Source: Bacteroidota bacterium (GTDB lineage Bacteria > Bacteroidota > Bacteroidia > Chitinophagales > Chitinophagaceae). From it: a stretch of 64,000 bases of DNA. Below the pieces are notes generated by a model. The model was not told the origin of the DNA. It saw only the letters and a program-made list of their open reading frames with translations, and did no database searches. Positions within the stretch are counted from its first letter, which is position 1, and every line of letters begins with the position of its first letter. The stretch covers positions 434,001 to 498,000 of the forward strand of contig VGFT01000001.1 in assembly GCA_016868775.1 (NCBI GenBank), written 5' to 3'. Positions 1 to 9,288 of this stretch are shown here, in pieces. A program made the translations under genes and the position numbers.

Positions 1-2
1 TG

Positions 3-446
3 TACAATCCGCACCTGCAAGAGATGTTCTTTGCCGAGAAGGGAATAGGTGCTTTTCTGAATGATAAGCCCATCCGAGTGAGCAATGAAAAAAAAGTAAT
101 CAAGTCGTGCTTGGTCACCGGGTTTCCATACATATACCTTGATCAGCCCAATGGCCCGCTCGAAGTTTTTGCTCGCTTTGTGAGAAAAGGAGTTCCGGTT
201 CGTCGGATCGGTTCGGCAGCAATCGATCTGTGTTGGGTGGCGGCGGGTCGATTCGATGGATTTTATGAGCACAAGCTCGAACCGTGGGATAGTGCCGCCG
301 GCTCGCTGATCGTTACCGAAGCGGGTGGAATGATCACCAATCACCAAGGAAACGAATTTAGCATCTATCAACATGCAGTTTTAGCCAGCAATGGTTGGAT
401 ACACGATGAATTGGTTGGCGTACTTAATAATACACACGAGCTATGA
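3..446 (+). CDS. Inositol monophosphatase family protein, C-terminal part (5' end outside window)
   Basis: Frame open from base 3 (YNPHLQEMFFAEKGIGAFLN); WDSAAGSLIVTEAGG motif of the IMPase family. Confidence 0.9.
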   Translation, partial: YNPHLQEMFFAEKGIGAFLNDKPIRVSNEKKVIKSCLVTGFPYIYLDQPNGPLEVFARFVRKGVPVRRIGSAAIDLCWVAAGRFDGFYEHKLEPWDSAAGSLIVTEAGGMITNHQGNEFSIYQHAVLASNGWIHDELVGVLNNTHEL

Positions 447-1477
447 GTCAGGAACGCACCGCAATCGGTCAGCTAGGAGAATTTGGACTGATCGAACACC
501 TTACGAAAAATATTGAACTGAAAAACGCTTCCTCCATTGTGGGCGTAGGCGACGACGCCGCCGTAATCGATCATTTTGGAAAGCAAACCGTGATCTCTAC
601 CGATCTGCTGCTCGAGGGCGTTCACTTCGATCTTATGTACACGCCGCTCAAACACCTCGGGTACAAAAGCGTCGTAGTAAACCTTTCCGATATCTATGCG
701 ATGAATGCCACCCCCACGCAGATCCTGATGAGCATTGGAATAAGCAACCGGTTCAGCGTGGAAGCCGTTGCTGAATTTTATGAAGGCGTCTATGCCGCGT
801 GTGAAAAATATGGGGTTGATCTGGTTGGTGGCGACACCACCGCCTCTCAAAAAGGATTCATCATCTCCGTTACCGCCATTGGCGAAGTAGCACCCGACAA
901 GTTTGTAAAAAGAGATGGGGCGCAAAAAGGAGATCTGGTCTGTGTCAGCGGGGATCTGGGTGGGGCGTATGTGGGACTCCTGTTTCTCGAGCGCGAAAAA
1001 AAGATCTTTTTGGAGGCCCCCGGGGTTCAGCCCGATCTGGAAGGAGAATCTTACGTGGTGGGTCGGTTGCTAAAGCCGGAAGCCAGAAAAGATATCATTG
1101 AATTTTTGGATGATGCAGAGGTTCGCCCAACCGCCCTGATGGATATCAGCGATGGATTGAGCTCTGAGATCCTGCACCTCTGCAAACAAAGTAATCTGGG
1201 CTGTGTGCTCTATGAAGAAAAACTCCCCATCGCAGAGGCGATGCGCAACGCCGCTTTCAAATTTGAGATCGATCCGACCGCCTGCGCCCTTAGCGGCGGC
1301 GAGGATTATGAGTTGCTGTTCACCGTATCACAAGCCGATTACGAAAAGCTGACCCTGAACGAACAGATCAGTGTGGTTGGCTATCTTACCGAGCCCGAGC
1401 AGGGAACACATATCGTAACCAATGGCGGCAGTAAACATACAATTACGGCGCAGGGGTGGAATCATTATAAAAAGTAA
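443..1477 (+). CDS. thiL: Thiamine-monophosphate kinase
   Basis: GVGDDAAVI, STDLLLEGVHFDL, VGGDTTAS, MDISDGLSSE motifs; 4-bp overlap with upstream gene. Confidence 0.93.
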   Translation: MSQERTAIGQLGEFGLIEHLTKNIELKNASSIVGVGDDAAVIDHFGKQTVISTDLLLEGVHFDLMYTPLKHLGYKSVVVNLSDIYAMNATPTQILMSIGISNRFSVEAVAEFYEGVYAACEKYGVDLVGGDTTASQKGFIISVTAIGEVAPDKFVKRDGAQKGDLVCVSGDLGGAYVGLLFLEREKKIFLEAPGVQPDLEGESYVVGRLLKPEARKDIIEFLDDAEVRPTALMDISDGLSSEILHLCKQSNLGCVLYEEKLPIAEAMRNAAFKFEIDPTACALSGGEDYELLFTVSQADYEKLTLNEQISVVGYLTEPEQGTHIVTNGGSKHTITAQGWNHYKK

Positions 1478-2962
1478 ATGAACCGCCCTCTTTTCTTTCT
1501 TATTTGTTTGGTTGTGTTATCGGGCTGCCGAACGGGCCGTATCAATTTTAGTCCGGATAAAACCTATGATCCGGATGTCTTAAAAAAAGATCTGAATATT
1601 TTAACGGGTGCGTTGGAGGCACATCACCCCGGTCTGTATTGGTATCAATCAAAAGAAGATTGGAAAAAACAGGTAAACCTGGCTATCACAGCGCTGAATC
1701 AGCCCCTTTCGGAACCGGAGTTTCGTAAAATACTTCGTCCGCTTGTCGCTTCCATCCGCTGTGGACACACCAGCATCCGCGCATCAAAACAATGGCAGCG
1801 GTATAGCGACACCTTGCCGATAAAAAAACTTTTTCCCATAAGCGTTAAGTGCTGGGCGGATACAATGTTGGTGTTGGGAAGTCTGGAGCCGAAGGATTCC
1901 ATATTGATTCGCGGGGCTCAAATTTTGTCGATAAACGGAGATCCTCCTCGGACGCTTTACGAAAAATTGTTTCCTTATGTATTCGGGGACGGATTCAACG
2001 AAACCCACAAGTATCAATTGTTGAGCGGGTGGGGCAGTTTTGGGAATTATTACCGTCAATTTGTAGATACAACCAGTACTCTTCGGATGGAGGTGCTGGA
2101 CTCACTGGGTAACCGGCATTCGATCACCCGAACATTATATACGCCGGTGAAGGACACCACGAAGCGCGCACCCGCACCGTTGCTGACCAAAAAACAAAAA
2201 CGGGCACGGCGGCTGGAAGGAGTAAGGAGTTTGCTGATCGATCGCTCCGATAAGCAAGCCTTGCTGCGCATCAACAGTTTTGGTCAGGGCAGTAAATTAC
2301 GAAAATTTTTCCGGCAGGGATTTAATTTACTAAAAAAGACTGGGGTAAGCGATCTGATCATAGACGTTCGAAACAATGGGGGTGGGCGCGTGGGGAATTC
2401 AACTGCACTGACACGCTATTTGGTAAATCGTCCATTCAAAATTGCAGACAGTCTTTATGCGGTGCGACGAGCATCCTGCTATGGTAGGTATATTCAAAAT
2501 AATCTTGGGATACAGCTTTCTCTTCCTTTTCTGACACGGAAAAACAAAAACTTTTATCACTTCGGTTATTTTGAGCGACATGCTTTGACGCCCAAAAGAA
2601 AAAAACATTTCTCCGGAAGCGTATATGTGTTAACCGGAGGGAACAGCTTTTCGGCAACCACGCTGTTCGTCAATAGTATTAAAGAACAAGAAAATGTTAC
2701 GGTAATCGGAGAAGAGACCGGTGGGGGCGCCTATGGCAACTCGGCTTGGATGATTCCCGACCTTACCTTGCCGCATACGGGTGTCCGAATGCGCCTGCCC
2801 TTGTTTCGGATGGTCATGAATAAGAATTTACCCAACAACGGAAGGGGTATTGAGCCGGAAGTAGAAATAGGACCAACCGTTGAATCGGTTCGGCGTAATT
2901 ACGACAACAAGATGCTAAAAGCATCTCACCTTATTCTGAAAAATCGTCGGAAAGGATCATAA
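1478..2962 (+). CDS. S41 family peptidase, lipoprotein-like
   Basis: Signal/lipobox (VVLSGCRTG), DLIIDVRNNGGG and GNSFSATTLFVNSIKE S41/tail-specific protease motifs. Confidence 0.85.
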   Translation: MNRPLFFLICLVVLSGCRTGRINFSPDKTYDPDVLKKDLNILTGALEAHHPGLYWYQSKEDWKKQVNLAITALNQPLSEPEFRKILRPLVASIRCGHTSIRASKQWQRYSDTLPIKKLFPISVKCWADTMLVLGSLEPKDSILIRGAQILSINGDPPRTLYEKLFPYVFGDGFNETHKYQLLSGWGSFGNYYRQFVDTTSTLRMEVLDSLGNRHSITRTLYTPVKDTTKRAPAPLLTKKQKRARRLEGVRSLLIDRSDKQALLRINSFGQGSKLRKFFRQGFNLLKKTGVSDLIIDVRNNGGGRVGNSTALTRYLVNRPFKIADSLYAVRRASCYGRYIQNNLGIQLSLPFLTRKNKNFYHFGYFERHALTPKRKKHFSGSVYVLTGGNSFSATTLFVNSIKEQENVTVIGEETGGGAYGNSAWMIPDLTLPHTGVRMRLPLFRMVMNKNLPNNGRGIEPEVEIGPTVESVRRNYDNKMLKASHLILKNRRKGS

Positions 2963-3752
2963 ACCCGTCAGCGTCGCGCAAAAACGGAAATCGGTCGCGG
3001 GTGTCTTTTACTAGTTGGGGGTTGAGCGTGGTGGAGTAGCGTTCAGCCCGGCTTTCGCAAGAGTGAAGAATGTTTCCGCCCGGGTCGATCACTTGGCTAT
3101 CGCCTGCGTGTTCGTTGCCGTTCCCGTCGGCTCCGATCCGGTTTACTCCGATCACATACGATTGATTCTCGATGGCCCGAGCCCGCAATAGTGTTTTCCA
3201 GGCCTCCGCGCGTCGGGCGGGCCAATTGGCCACATAGATAAGGATGTCGTATTCGGGTTGAAAATTTCCTTCCTCGTCGTAGGCGGATCGTTGACGCGAC
3301 CAGACCGGGAAACGCAGATCGTAACAGACTTGAAGGTTGATGCGCCAGCCGTTGACGGAAGTGATGAGTCTTTTTTGTCCCGGCGTATAATGCTGGTCTT
3401 CTCCGGCATATGCAAACAGATGACGCTTGTCGTATTGCCCGACCTGCCCGTTCGGCAGCACCCACAGGAGTCGGTTGAAATATTTTTCACCCTCCTTGAT
3501 CATCACTGATCCCACCAGAATGGTTTTTTTTTCGGCTGCCTTTTTTTTCATCCACTGAACGGTTTCGCCATCCATGGTTTCCGCATGGGCTTTCGGATTC
3601 ATGGAAAATCCAGTAGTGAACATTTCGGGAAGAATCGTAAGGTGTGTGTGAGGTGGAAGAGTTTTCAGCTGCTCTTCAATTTGAAGGATGTTTTGTTGGG
3701 GATCTTCCCAAAACAAATGGGTTTGGAGCAGGCTGATGGATAGCGGTTGCAT
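2931..3752 (-). CDS. Nitrilase/omega-amidase family hydrolase
   Basis: LPEMFTTGFSM, KRHLFAYAGE, QVCYDLRFPVWSR (E-K-C triad); start taken at MQPLSIS. Confidence 0.9.
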   Translation of the reverse strand: MQPLSISLLQTHLFWEDPQQNILQIEEQLKTLPPHTHLTILPEMFTTGFSMNPKAHAETMDGETVQWMKKKAAEKKTILVGSVMIKEGEKYFNRLLWVLPNGQVGQYDKRHLFAYAGEDQHYTPGQKRLITSVNGWRINLQVCYDLRFPVWSRQRSAYDEEGNFQPEYDILIYVANWPARRAEAWKTLLRARAIENQSYVIGVNRIGADGNGNEHAGDSQVIDPGGNILHSCESRAERYSTTLNPQLVKDTRDRFPFLRDADGFMILSDDFSE

Positions 3753-3786
3753 GTGCCCGGTAAAATTAGGTAATGCCGGAAACAAA

Positions 3787-3810
3787 AACAGCAACCCGAA
3801 AGTTGCTGTT
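3787..3810 (-). terminator. Rho-independent terminator downstream of the PorP-like remnant
   Basis: AACAGCAAC-N6-GTTGCTGTT stem followed by a U-rich stretch on the minus strand. Confidence 0.6.
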
Positions 3811-3817
3811 GATTAGT

Positions 3818-4440
3818 TTATTTTTTGAGTTTTAGTCGAAGCATCAACTCGTGTGCGTTTCCGCCGGCATCAAACAAACTTAGAGGTGTTCGGTAAATAT
3901 CAAAGGAATAGCCGAGGTTCAGGCGCTGTTGAATATTCACCCCACTGGAGATAATAAAACTTTGTTTTGCGCGAAAGGAAACACCCCACCAAAATACCTT
4001 TTGGTGTTCCACCTTTACACCTCCCTGTATCTAGTAAGGAGCGTTAGGGAGGTAGATGAACAAAAAGTTGGGGGTGATCTCAATATTTTTATTGGTCGTC
4101 CAGCTATACGATCCGTGCAAATAATAGTGACGATACAGCCGCGCCTCCTCGGACAATGTTGTGGTTCCGTTGTAAAATTCGAGCTTAGATTGTACCAGTT
4201 GTGATACGGATGCGCCCAGGCGCAATTTGTTCTTTTGATACGCCAAGCCGAAGCCTGCATCAAATTTGAATCGGTTGTCGGCAGTGCCCAAGGCTGGGTC
4301 TGCCCCCAGCGTTGCACTCAGCTTGGCTCGGTCGATTGCAAATTGTAATCCCCTCGCTTCAATACCGACTGACCATACAGAACCGTCTTTCATTTTGAGG
4401 TGCTTGGCATAAGAGGCGGAGAGACCTGTGCGCGACGTGC
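3818..4440 (-). pseudogene. PorP/SprF-like type IX secretion-associated membrane protein; N-terminus missing and one in-frame TAG
   Basis: ORFs 4031..4498 and 3818..4012 are in the same frame separated by one TAG; TGLSASYAKHLKM...FDAGFGLAYQKNKLRLGASVSQL; homologous part begins near 4440. Confidence 0.7.
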
Positions 4441-5724
4441 TTGCAGACGGAACGCTTTCGTTTCCTTCGATGGATGGGCTGCTATGGGTCAGCCCCAAAA
4501 CCGCTAAACCGCTTCTGCCCGATGGACCAATTTACATAGATGAAATACGAATCGATGATGAACGGATCAGCGAAGCGTCATTCGAAAAAAATATCGTTCC
4601 GCGCTCGCATCGCTCGCTTTTTCTGCGCATTGGATTTTCGGCCTGGTGCAATCCTGAAAACATTTATTTAGATTATCAGTTAAACGATTCCACAAAATGG
4701 ATCCCCTTGTCGGTTGCGGAAGGGCCCAATATTCGGCTAAACAATTTACCCCCCGGCGAATACACACTACGCATCCGAAAAAGCAATGGGTTTGGAGAAA
4801 ATAATTTTTCGATCAAAACAATTCGCTTTGTGGTCGGTCGGGCCTGGTATGATCCGCCCCTTTTCTATTTGCTCTGCACCATCGGCCTGATTGTGGTGAT
4901 CAATCAGTTCAGCCGATACCAAAACCGGCGATTGCTCAAGCGGCAAAAAGAATTAGAGGTGCTGGTCGGCGAAAAAACAAGCGACCTGAAAGAACAAAAC
5001 ACGTTGCTGGAAAAAAACAATCGAATTAAAAGTAGGCTTATCTCCATCATAAGTCACGACATCATTACCCCCCTGAAATTCCTGACGGTTGCAGGTCGGG
5101 GATTAAAAGAGAATAAAAAACAACTCTCTGAAGAGGAACAACAGGAAACAATTTATGACATCACCGATACCGCACAGGAATTACAACTGCTATCAACCAA
5201 CATTCTGAATTGGATCAAATACCAAAATGAAAACAGCCTACTGCTTCCCGAAGCGGTATCACCCCACCAGCTTACCGAGCAGGTGTTTGGTCTACTACGA
5301 ACACTAGCCAAAGAAAAAAATTTGGGACTGGTCAATGAGATCGACCCGGGCTAAACTGGTTCAATTTTCGGAGCCCCTGAGGATCTTGATCTACAACCTG
5401 GTAAGTAACGCAATCCGCTATTCGGACAAGGGGACAATTCGGGTGGGCGCCGAGGTAACACCTCAAAACGATTCAAGACTTTGGGTGTTGGATGTGGGAA
5501 TTGGTATGAGCCAAGAAACGATAGATCATCTGCTGAAAAAAGATGCGGTTGTACATTTTAAGTCAAACGAAAGCCGAAGTGGTCACGGCCTGGGCTTTTT
5601 GATCATCAAAGATCTGGTTCGCTGGATAGGCGGTCGCATCAAAATCCAGTCCGAACCCGAAAAGGGGGCTCGGGTTTCTGTCCTCATTCGCCCTCGCTCA
5701 AAGCCGAATGCAATGCCGTCTTGA
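4435..5724 (+). pseudogene. Two-component sensor histidine kinase (Y_Y_Y + HisKA/HATPase), N-terminal sensor truncated and internally frameshifted
   Basis: MDGLLWVSP..PPGEYTLRIRKSNGFG (Y_Y_Y-like), TM, RLISIISHDIITPLKFL H-box; N/G boxes continue in another frame (LVSNAIRYSDKG, GLGFLIIKDLV). Confidence 0.72.
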
Positions 5725-6172
5725 TTAATTCTGGCTCAAAGCCCCTTCCCATTAAATAAACCTGCGTTTTTTGGCGGCGCATAGCATCGGGGCCCGTTAA
5801 GGCCTTATACTTTCCGGCGGCTAGTCGGACCAGAACTTTTTCATATTCTTCCTCGTCGATCTCCTCCAGTCCCTTTCGAATGCAATAGTCGCTGACTCGT
5901 TTTTGCTTAAGCTCATAACGGATGCGGTTGCGCCCCCATTTATTCACCCGAAATTTTCCGCCTGAAAAAAGCCGCGCAAATCGCTCTTCATTCAGATAAT
6001 CCTCCTCAATAAGCTTGGAAAGGATTTCCTCCTGATCCGCGCCCCAGATTCCGATCGATCTCAATTTCTCGCGAACCTCTTTATGACACCTTTCCCGAAA
6101 ACCACAAAAATGCTTTAGTTGCTGAAGGGCTTGTTCCGGGGTGGCTTTTTTGGTGGGGCGAATGGGCGACAT
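5684..6172 (-). CDS. recX: Regulatory protein RecX
   Basis: RecX-type helical repeats (IRYELKQKRVSDYCIRKGLEEI; YLMGRGFEPELIKTAL). Confidence 0.85.
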   Translation of the reverse strand: MSPIRPTKKATPEQALQQLKHFCGFRERCHKEVREKLRSIGIWGADQEEILSKLIEEDYLNEERFARLFSGGKFRVNKWGRNRIRYELKQKRVSDYCIRKGLEEIDEEEYEKVLVRLAAGKYKALTGPDAMRRQKTQVYLMGRGFEPELIKTALHSALSEGE

Positions 6173-6246
6173 GGGGTGTTATTCACGGCCAGGGTTGGGT
6201 AATCCACTAGTAATCCCCCACCCCCTGGGAACGGGCCAAAAATATG

Positions 6247-6254
6247 TAGTTTCG
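6247..6254 (+). promoter_or_regulatory. Possible Bacteroidota -7 box (TAGTTTCG) upstream of dnaN
   Basis: One mismatch to TAnnTTTG, 30 bp before the dnaN start. Confidence 0.35.
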
Positions 6255-6283
6255 TGGCCTAGGTTAATCCCCAAATCGTCCAC

Positions 6284-7399
6284 ATGAAATTCCTTGTAAA
6301 CTCTGCGACCCTACTCCGACAACTTCAACACATTTCCGGCGTCATCAATGCCAACACCGTCCTTCCCATTTTGGAGGATTTCCTGTTTGAAATAAACAAG
6401 AATCAGCTCACCGTGGTGGCAACCGACCTCGAAACCGTGATGCGGGTGCAGGTGAACATCGAGGCGAAAGAGACTGGACGGGTCTGTATTCCGGCCAAGA
6501 TTTTGATCGACTCCCTAAAAAATCTTTCAGACCAACCCCTCACCTTCAACATCGATAAAAACTTCGGGATCGAGATCACGAGCGACAATGGAAAATATAA
6601 GGTCATGGGTGAAAACCCCGACAATTTCCCCAAGGAACCCGTGGCCGACGATACCACCAGCTTTACCACTACGGCCAACGCGCTGGTTACCGCGATCAAC
6701 AAAACCCTGTTCGCCACGAGCACCGATGACTTGCGTCCGGCGATGACCGGCGTATTTTTTGAATTGGATAAAAAAGGCATGCAGTGTGTCGCTACCGACG
6801 CACACCGGCTGGTTCGTTACAAGCGCACCGATGTGAAGTGTTCTAAAAGCGATTCGTTTATCGTTCCTCGAAAGCCGCTCAGCCTGCTGAAGGCCGCCAT
6901 CCCGGACTCGAACGACGAAATCACCATCAGCTACAACAGCAACCACCTTTTTGTAAAGCAAGGCGGTACCCAAATGAGTTGTCGGCTCATCGATGCCCGC
7001 TTCCCCGATTATAAAGTGGTGATCCCTGCCGAAAATCCGTATACCCTTACGGTCGACCGGAATGAATTTCAGTCCGCCCTGCGCCGCGTTAATGTCTTCA
7101 GTAATAAGAGCACCAACCAGGTGGCACTCAATATTTCGGGCAGCGAACTCCAGTTGGCCTCCCAGGATGTTGATTTTAGTCAGGAGGGAAACGAACGAAT
7201 GAAATGTCAATACACCGGAGAAGACATGATGATCGCCTTCAACGCGAAATTCCTGATTGAAATGCTCGGAGCGCTCGAATGTGATACCGTGGTGGTCTCC
7301 CTCTCTACCCCCACGAAAGCGGGTATCATTCGTCCCAGCAGCCAAGAAGACAGTGAAGAGGTGCTGATGCTGGTAATGCCACTCATGTTAAATCAATAA
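6284..7399 (+). CDS. dnaN: DNA polymerase III subunit beta (sliding clamp)
   Basis: Full-length 371 aa; CIPAKILIDSLKNL, GENPDNFP, ATDAHRLV, terminal LMLVMPLMLNQ. Confidence 0.97.
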   Translation: MKFLVNSATLLRQLQHISGVINANTVLPILEDFLFEINKNQLTVVATDLETVMRVQVNIEAKETGRVCIPAKILIDSLKNLSDQPLTFNIDKNFGIEITSDNGKYKVMGENPDNFPKEPVADDTTSFTTTANALVTAINKTLFATSTDDLRPAMTGVFFELDKKGMQCVATDAHRLVRYKRTDVKCSKSDSFIVPRKPLSLLKAAIPDSNDEITISYNSNHLFVKQGGTQMSCRLIDARFPDYKVVIPAENPYTLTVDRNEFQSALRRVNVFSNKSTNQVALNISGSELQLASQDVDFSQEGNERMKCQYTGEDMMIAFNAKFLIEMLGALECDTVVVSLSTPTKAGIIRPSSQEDSEEVLMLVMPLMLNQ

Positions 7400-7415
7400 G
7401 AAATTCATTAAGCAG

Positions 7416-7441
7416 AAATCCCCTCCGACTCGAGGGGATTT
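7416..7441 (+). terminator. Rho-independent terminator after dnaN
   Basis: AAATCCCCTC-CGACTC-GAGGGGATTT stem-loop followed by T-run. Confidence 0.85.
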
Positions 7442-7455
7442 TTTATTTTTAGTAA

Positions 7456-7686
7456 ATGGCCTTTGTTTGCATCCGCCGATATAATACCTATGTGCCCGCG
7501 CACATCTCCTTGGCGAAATTGCGCGAAGCCGGACTCGAAGCCCATCTTCAGGATGAACACACCGTTACCGTCGACCCGCTGTTGAACCTGGCAGTCGGGG
7601 GGATCAAGCTGTTTGTTCCCAACGAACAAGTCGAGGCGGCAGAAAAGATATTGAACGAACTCCCCAAAACCGATAATATCTGCTAA
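7456..7686 (+). CDS. DUF2007-like small protein (putative signal-transducing protein)
   Basis: 76 aa; EAGLEAHLQDEHTV...GGIKLFVPNEQVEAAEKIL. Confidence 0.75.
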   Translation: MAFVCIRRYNTYVPAHISLAKLREAGLEAHLQDEHTVTVDPLLNLAVGGIKLFVPNEQVEAAEKILNELPKTDNIC

Positions 7687-7688
7687 AC

Positions 7689-8507
7689 ATGAAATGGATC
7701 GAATACTTTCAAACACTCGAACAACGGCCTTTGGAGCGGTTGGGGTTATTGGTGGGCGGACTTCTTTTTTTCTGGATCCTCGAAGGAGCGATCCCGTTGA
7801 CTAAGCTTTCCTACAAACGCAACAAATTGAATCACGCCGGGGTCAATTTCACCTTTACGGTGTTACACCTCATCTTGCACGCCGGTTTGGCTGTGTTAAT
7901 CGTTCAGCTATCCGATTGGTGCCGCAGTTCTGGTGTTGGGTTGGTGTACTGGACGGGCGCAGGTGTCGGACTTACCGTCCTGATCGGAATTGCCGCACTT
8001 GATTTCAGCAGCTGGCTGGTGCACTGGGTGATGCACAATCAACCCTTTCTCTGGCGTTTTCATGTGATTCACCACAGCGATCGAAAGGTAGATGTAACAA
8101 CCGGGCTGCGACACCATCCGGGTGACAGTCTCCTGCGCGGAATATTTTTTTTGCTCCTGATCGTGGTTTCCGGCGCCCCGATGTATTCAGTAATGATCTA
8201 TCAAACGCTCGTGGTCGTATCAACCGCCTTTACACACGCCAACATCTCGTTGCCTTCACAAATCGATCGAACTTTGTCGTGGATTCTGGTATCGCCAAAC
8301 ATGCATAAGGTGCACCACCATTGGAAACAGCCGTATTCCGACACGAACTATGGTGCGGTATTCTCGGTGTGGGATCGGCTCTTTGGCACCTGGTCGCACT
8401 TGCCCGCCGAACAGATCCAATACGGACTGGATCGATACTACCCGGCTGAAAAAGATGAATCGATAGCCGATCTGATGGCTTATCCCTTCCAAAAAAGAGG
8501 CGATTGA
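7689..8507 (+). CDS. Sterol desaturase / fatty acid hydroxylase family protein
   Basis: Histidine clusters HWVMH, HVIHHSD, HKVHHH plus TM segments. Confidence 0.9.
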   Translation: MKWIEYFQTLEQRPLERLGLLVGGLLFFWILEGAIPLTKLSYKRNKLNHAGVNFTFTVLHLILHAGLAVLIVQLSDWCRSSGVGLVYWTGAGVGLTVLIGIAALDFSSWLVHWVMHNQPFLWRFHVIHHSDRKVDVTTGLRHHPGDSLLRGIFFLLLIVVSGAPMYSVMIYQTLVVVSTAFTHANISLPSQIDRTLSWILVSPNMHKVHHHWKQPYSDTNYGAVFSVWDRLFGTWSHLPAEQIQYGLDRYYPAEKDESIADLMAYPFQKRGD

Positions 8508-8550
8508 CCAGATTCGTTGTTTTTTCTCCGGATCGTTGCCCGGTTACCAA

Positions 8551-8558
8551 TAGTTTTG
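8551..8558 (+). promoter_or_regulatory. Bacteroidota -7 promoter box (TAGTTTTG) upstream of kdsB
   Basis: Exact TAnnTTTG just before start at 8563. Confidence 0.5.
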
Positions 8559-8562
8559 CAAC

Positions 8563-9279
8563 ATGTTCATCACCGCCCTGATCCCCGCACGATACGGAGC
8601 CATTCGTTTTCCGGGTAAGCTCATGCAATCACTAGGGGGGCGCTCCGTCATTCGACGAACTTACGAAGCTGCGCGCGACACCGATTTGTTTCAAGAAGTA
8701 ATTGTTGCCACCGACAGCGACGAAATAGAAAATGAAATTTTATCGGTAGGTGGGAACGTGTTCAGAAGCAAACAGCCACACGAAAGCGGAACCGATCGCA
8801 TCGCAGAAGCAACCGAAGACTTAACCACAGATCTGATCATCAACATTCAGGGCGACACCCCCTTTATCAAAAAAGAGCCGCTGGAAAAACTGATTGCCTT
8901 GTTTCAAGATCCAACCGTTTCCGTGGCGTCTATGATGCAGGTGTTGGAAAAAAATGAAGAGATCGACGATCCCAATTTTGTTAAGGTCGCCATCGACCGA
9001 AAAAGCAACGCCCTTTTTTTCAGTCGCAGCCGGATCCCTTTTCCGCGCGATCCGGATCAGTCCGCCACATACTACGAACACATCGGCGTATATGCCTTTC
9101 GGAAGCGGGCCTTGCTGGATTTTATCAGCTGGCCCATGGGCGAATTGGAGTCTGTGGAAAAAGTAGAATGTCTTCGTTTTTTGGAAAACGGTGTTCCGAT
9201 CCGCATGCTTGCGGTTGATTACATCGGCGTGGAGATCGATACGCCCGATGATTTGAAAAAAGCCGAAAAACTTTTATAA
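8563..9279 (+). CDS. kdsB: 3-deoxy-manno-octulosonate cytidylyltransferase
   Basis: ALIPARYGAIRFPGKLM, VATDSDEI, SGTDRIAEA, NIQGDTPFI. Confidence 0.95.
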   Translation: MFITALIPARYGAIRFPGKLMQSLGGRSVIRRTYEAARDTDLFQEVIVATDSDEIENEILSVGGNVFRSKQPHESGTDRIAEATEDLTTDLIINIQGDTPFIKKEPLEKLIALFQDPTVSVASMMQVLEKNEEIDDPNFVKVAIDRKSNALFFSRSRIPFPRDPDQSATYYEHIGVYAFRKRALLDFISWPMGELESVEKVECLRFLENGVPIRMLAVDYIGVEIDTPDDLKKAEKLL

Positions 9280-9288
9280 GGCCCGATC

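Noticed and set aside
473-925. 150-aa minus ORF antisense to thiL
   Set aside because: Shadow ORF inside a well-supported gene; no recognisable motifs.
6527-7345. 272-aa minus ORF antisense to dnaN
   Set aside because: Complete overlap with an unmistakable dnaN; composition typical of a shadow frame.
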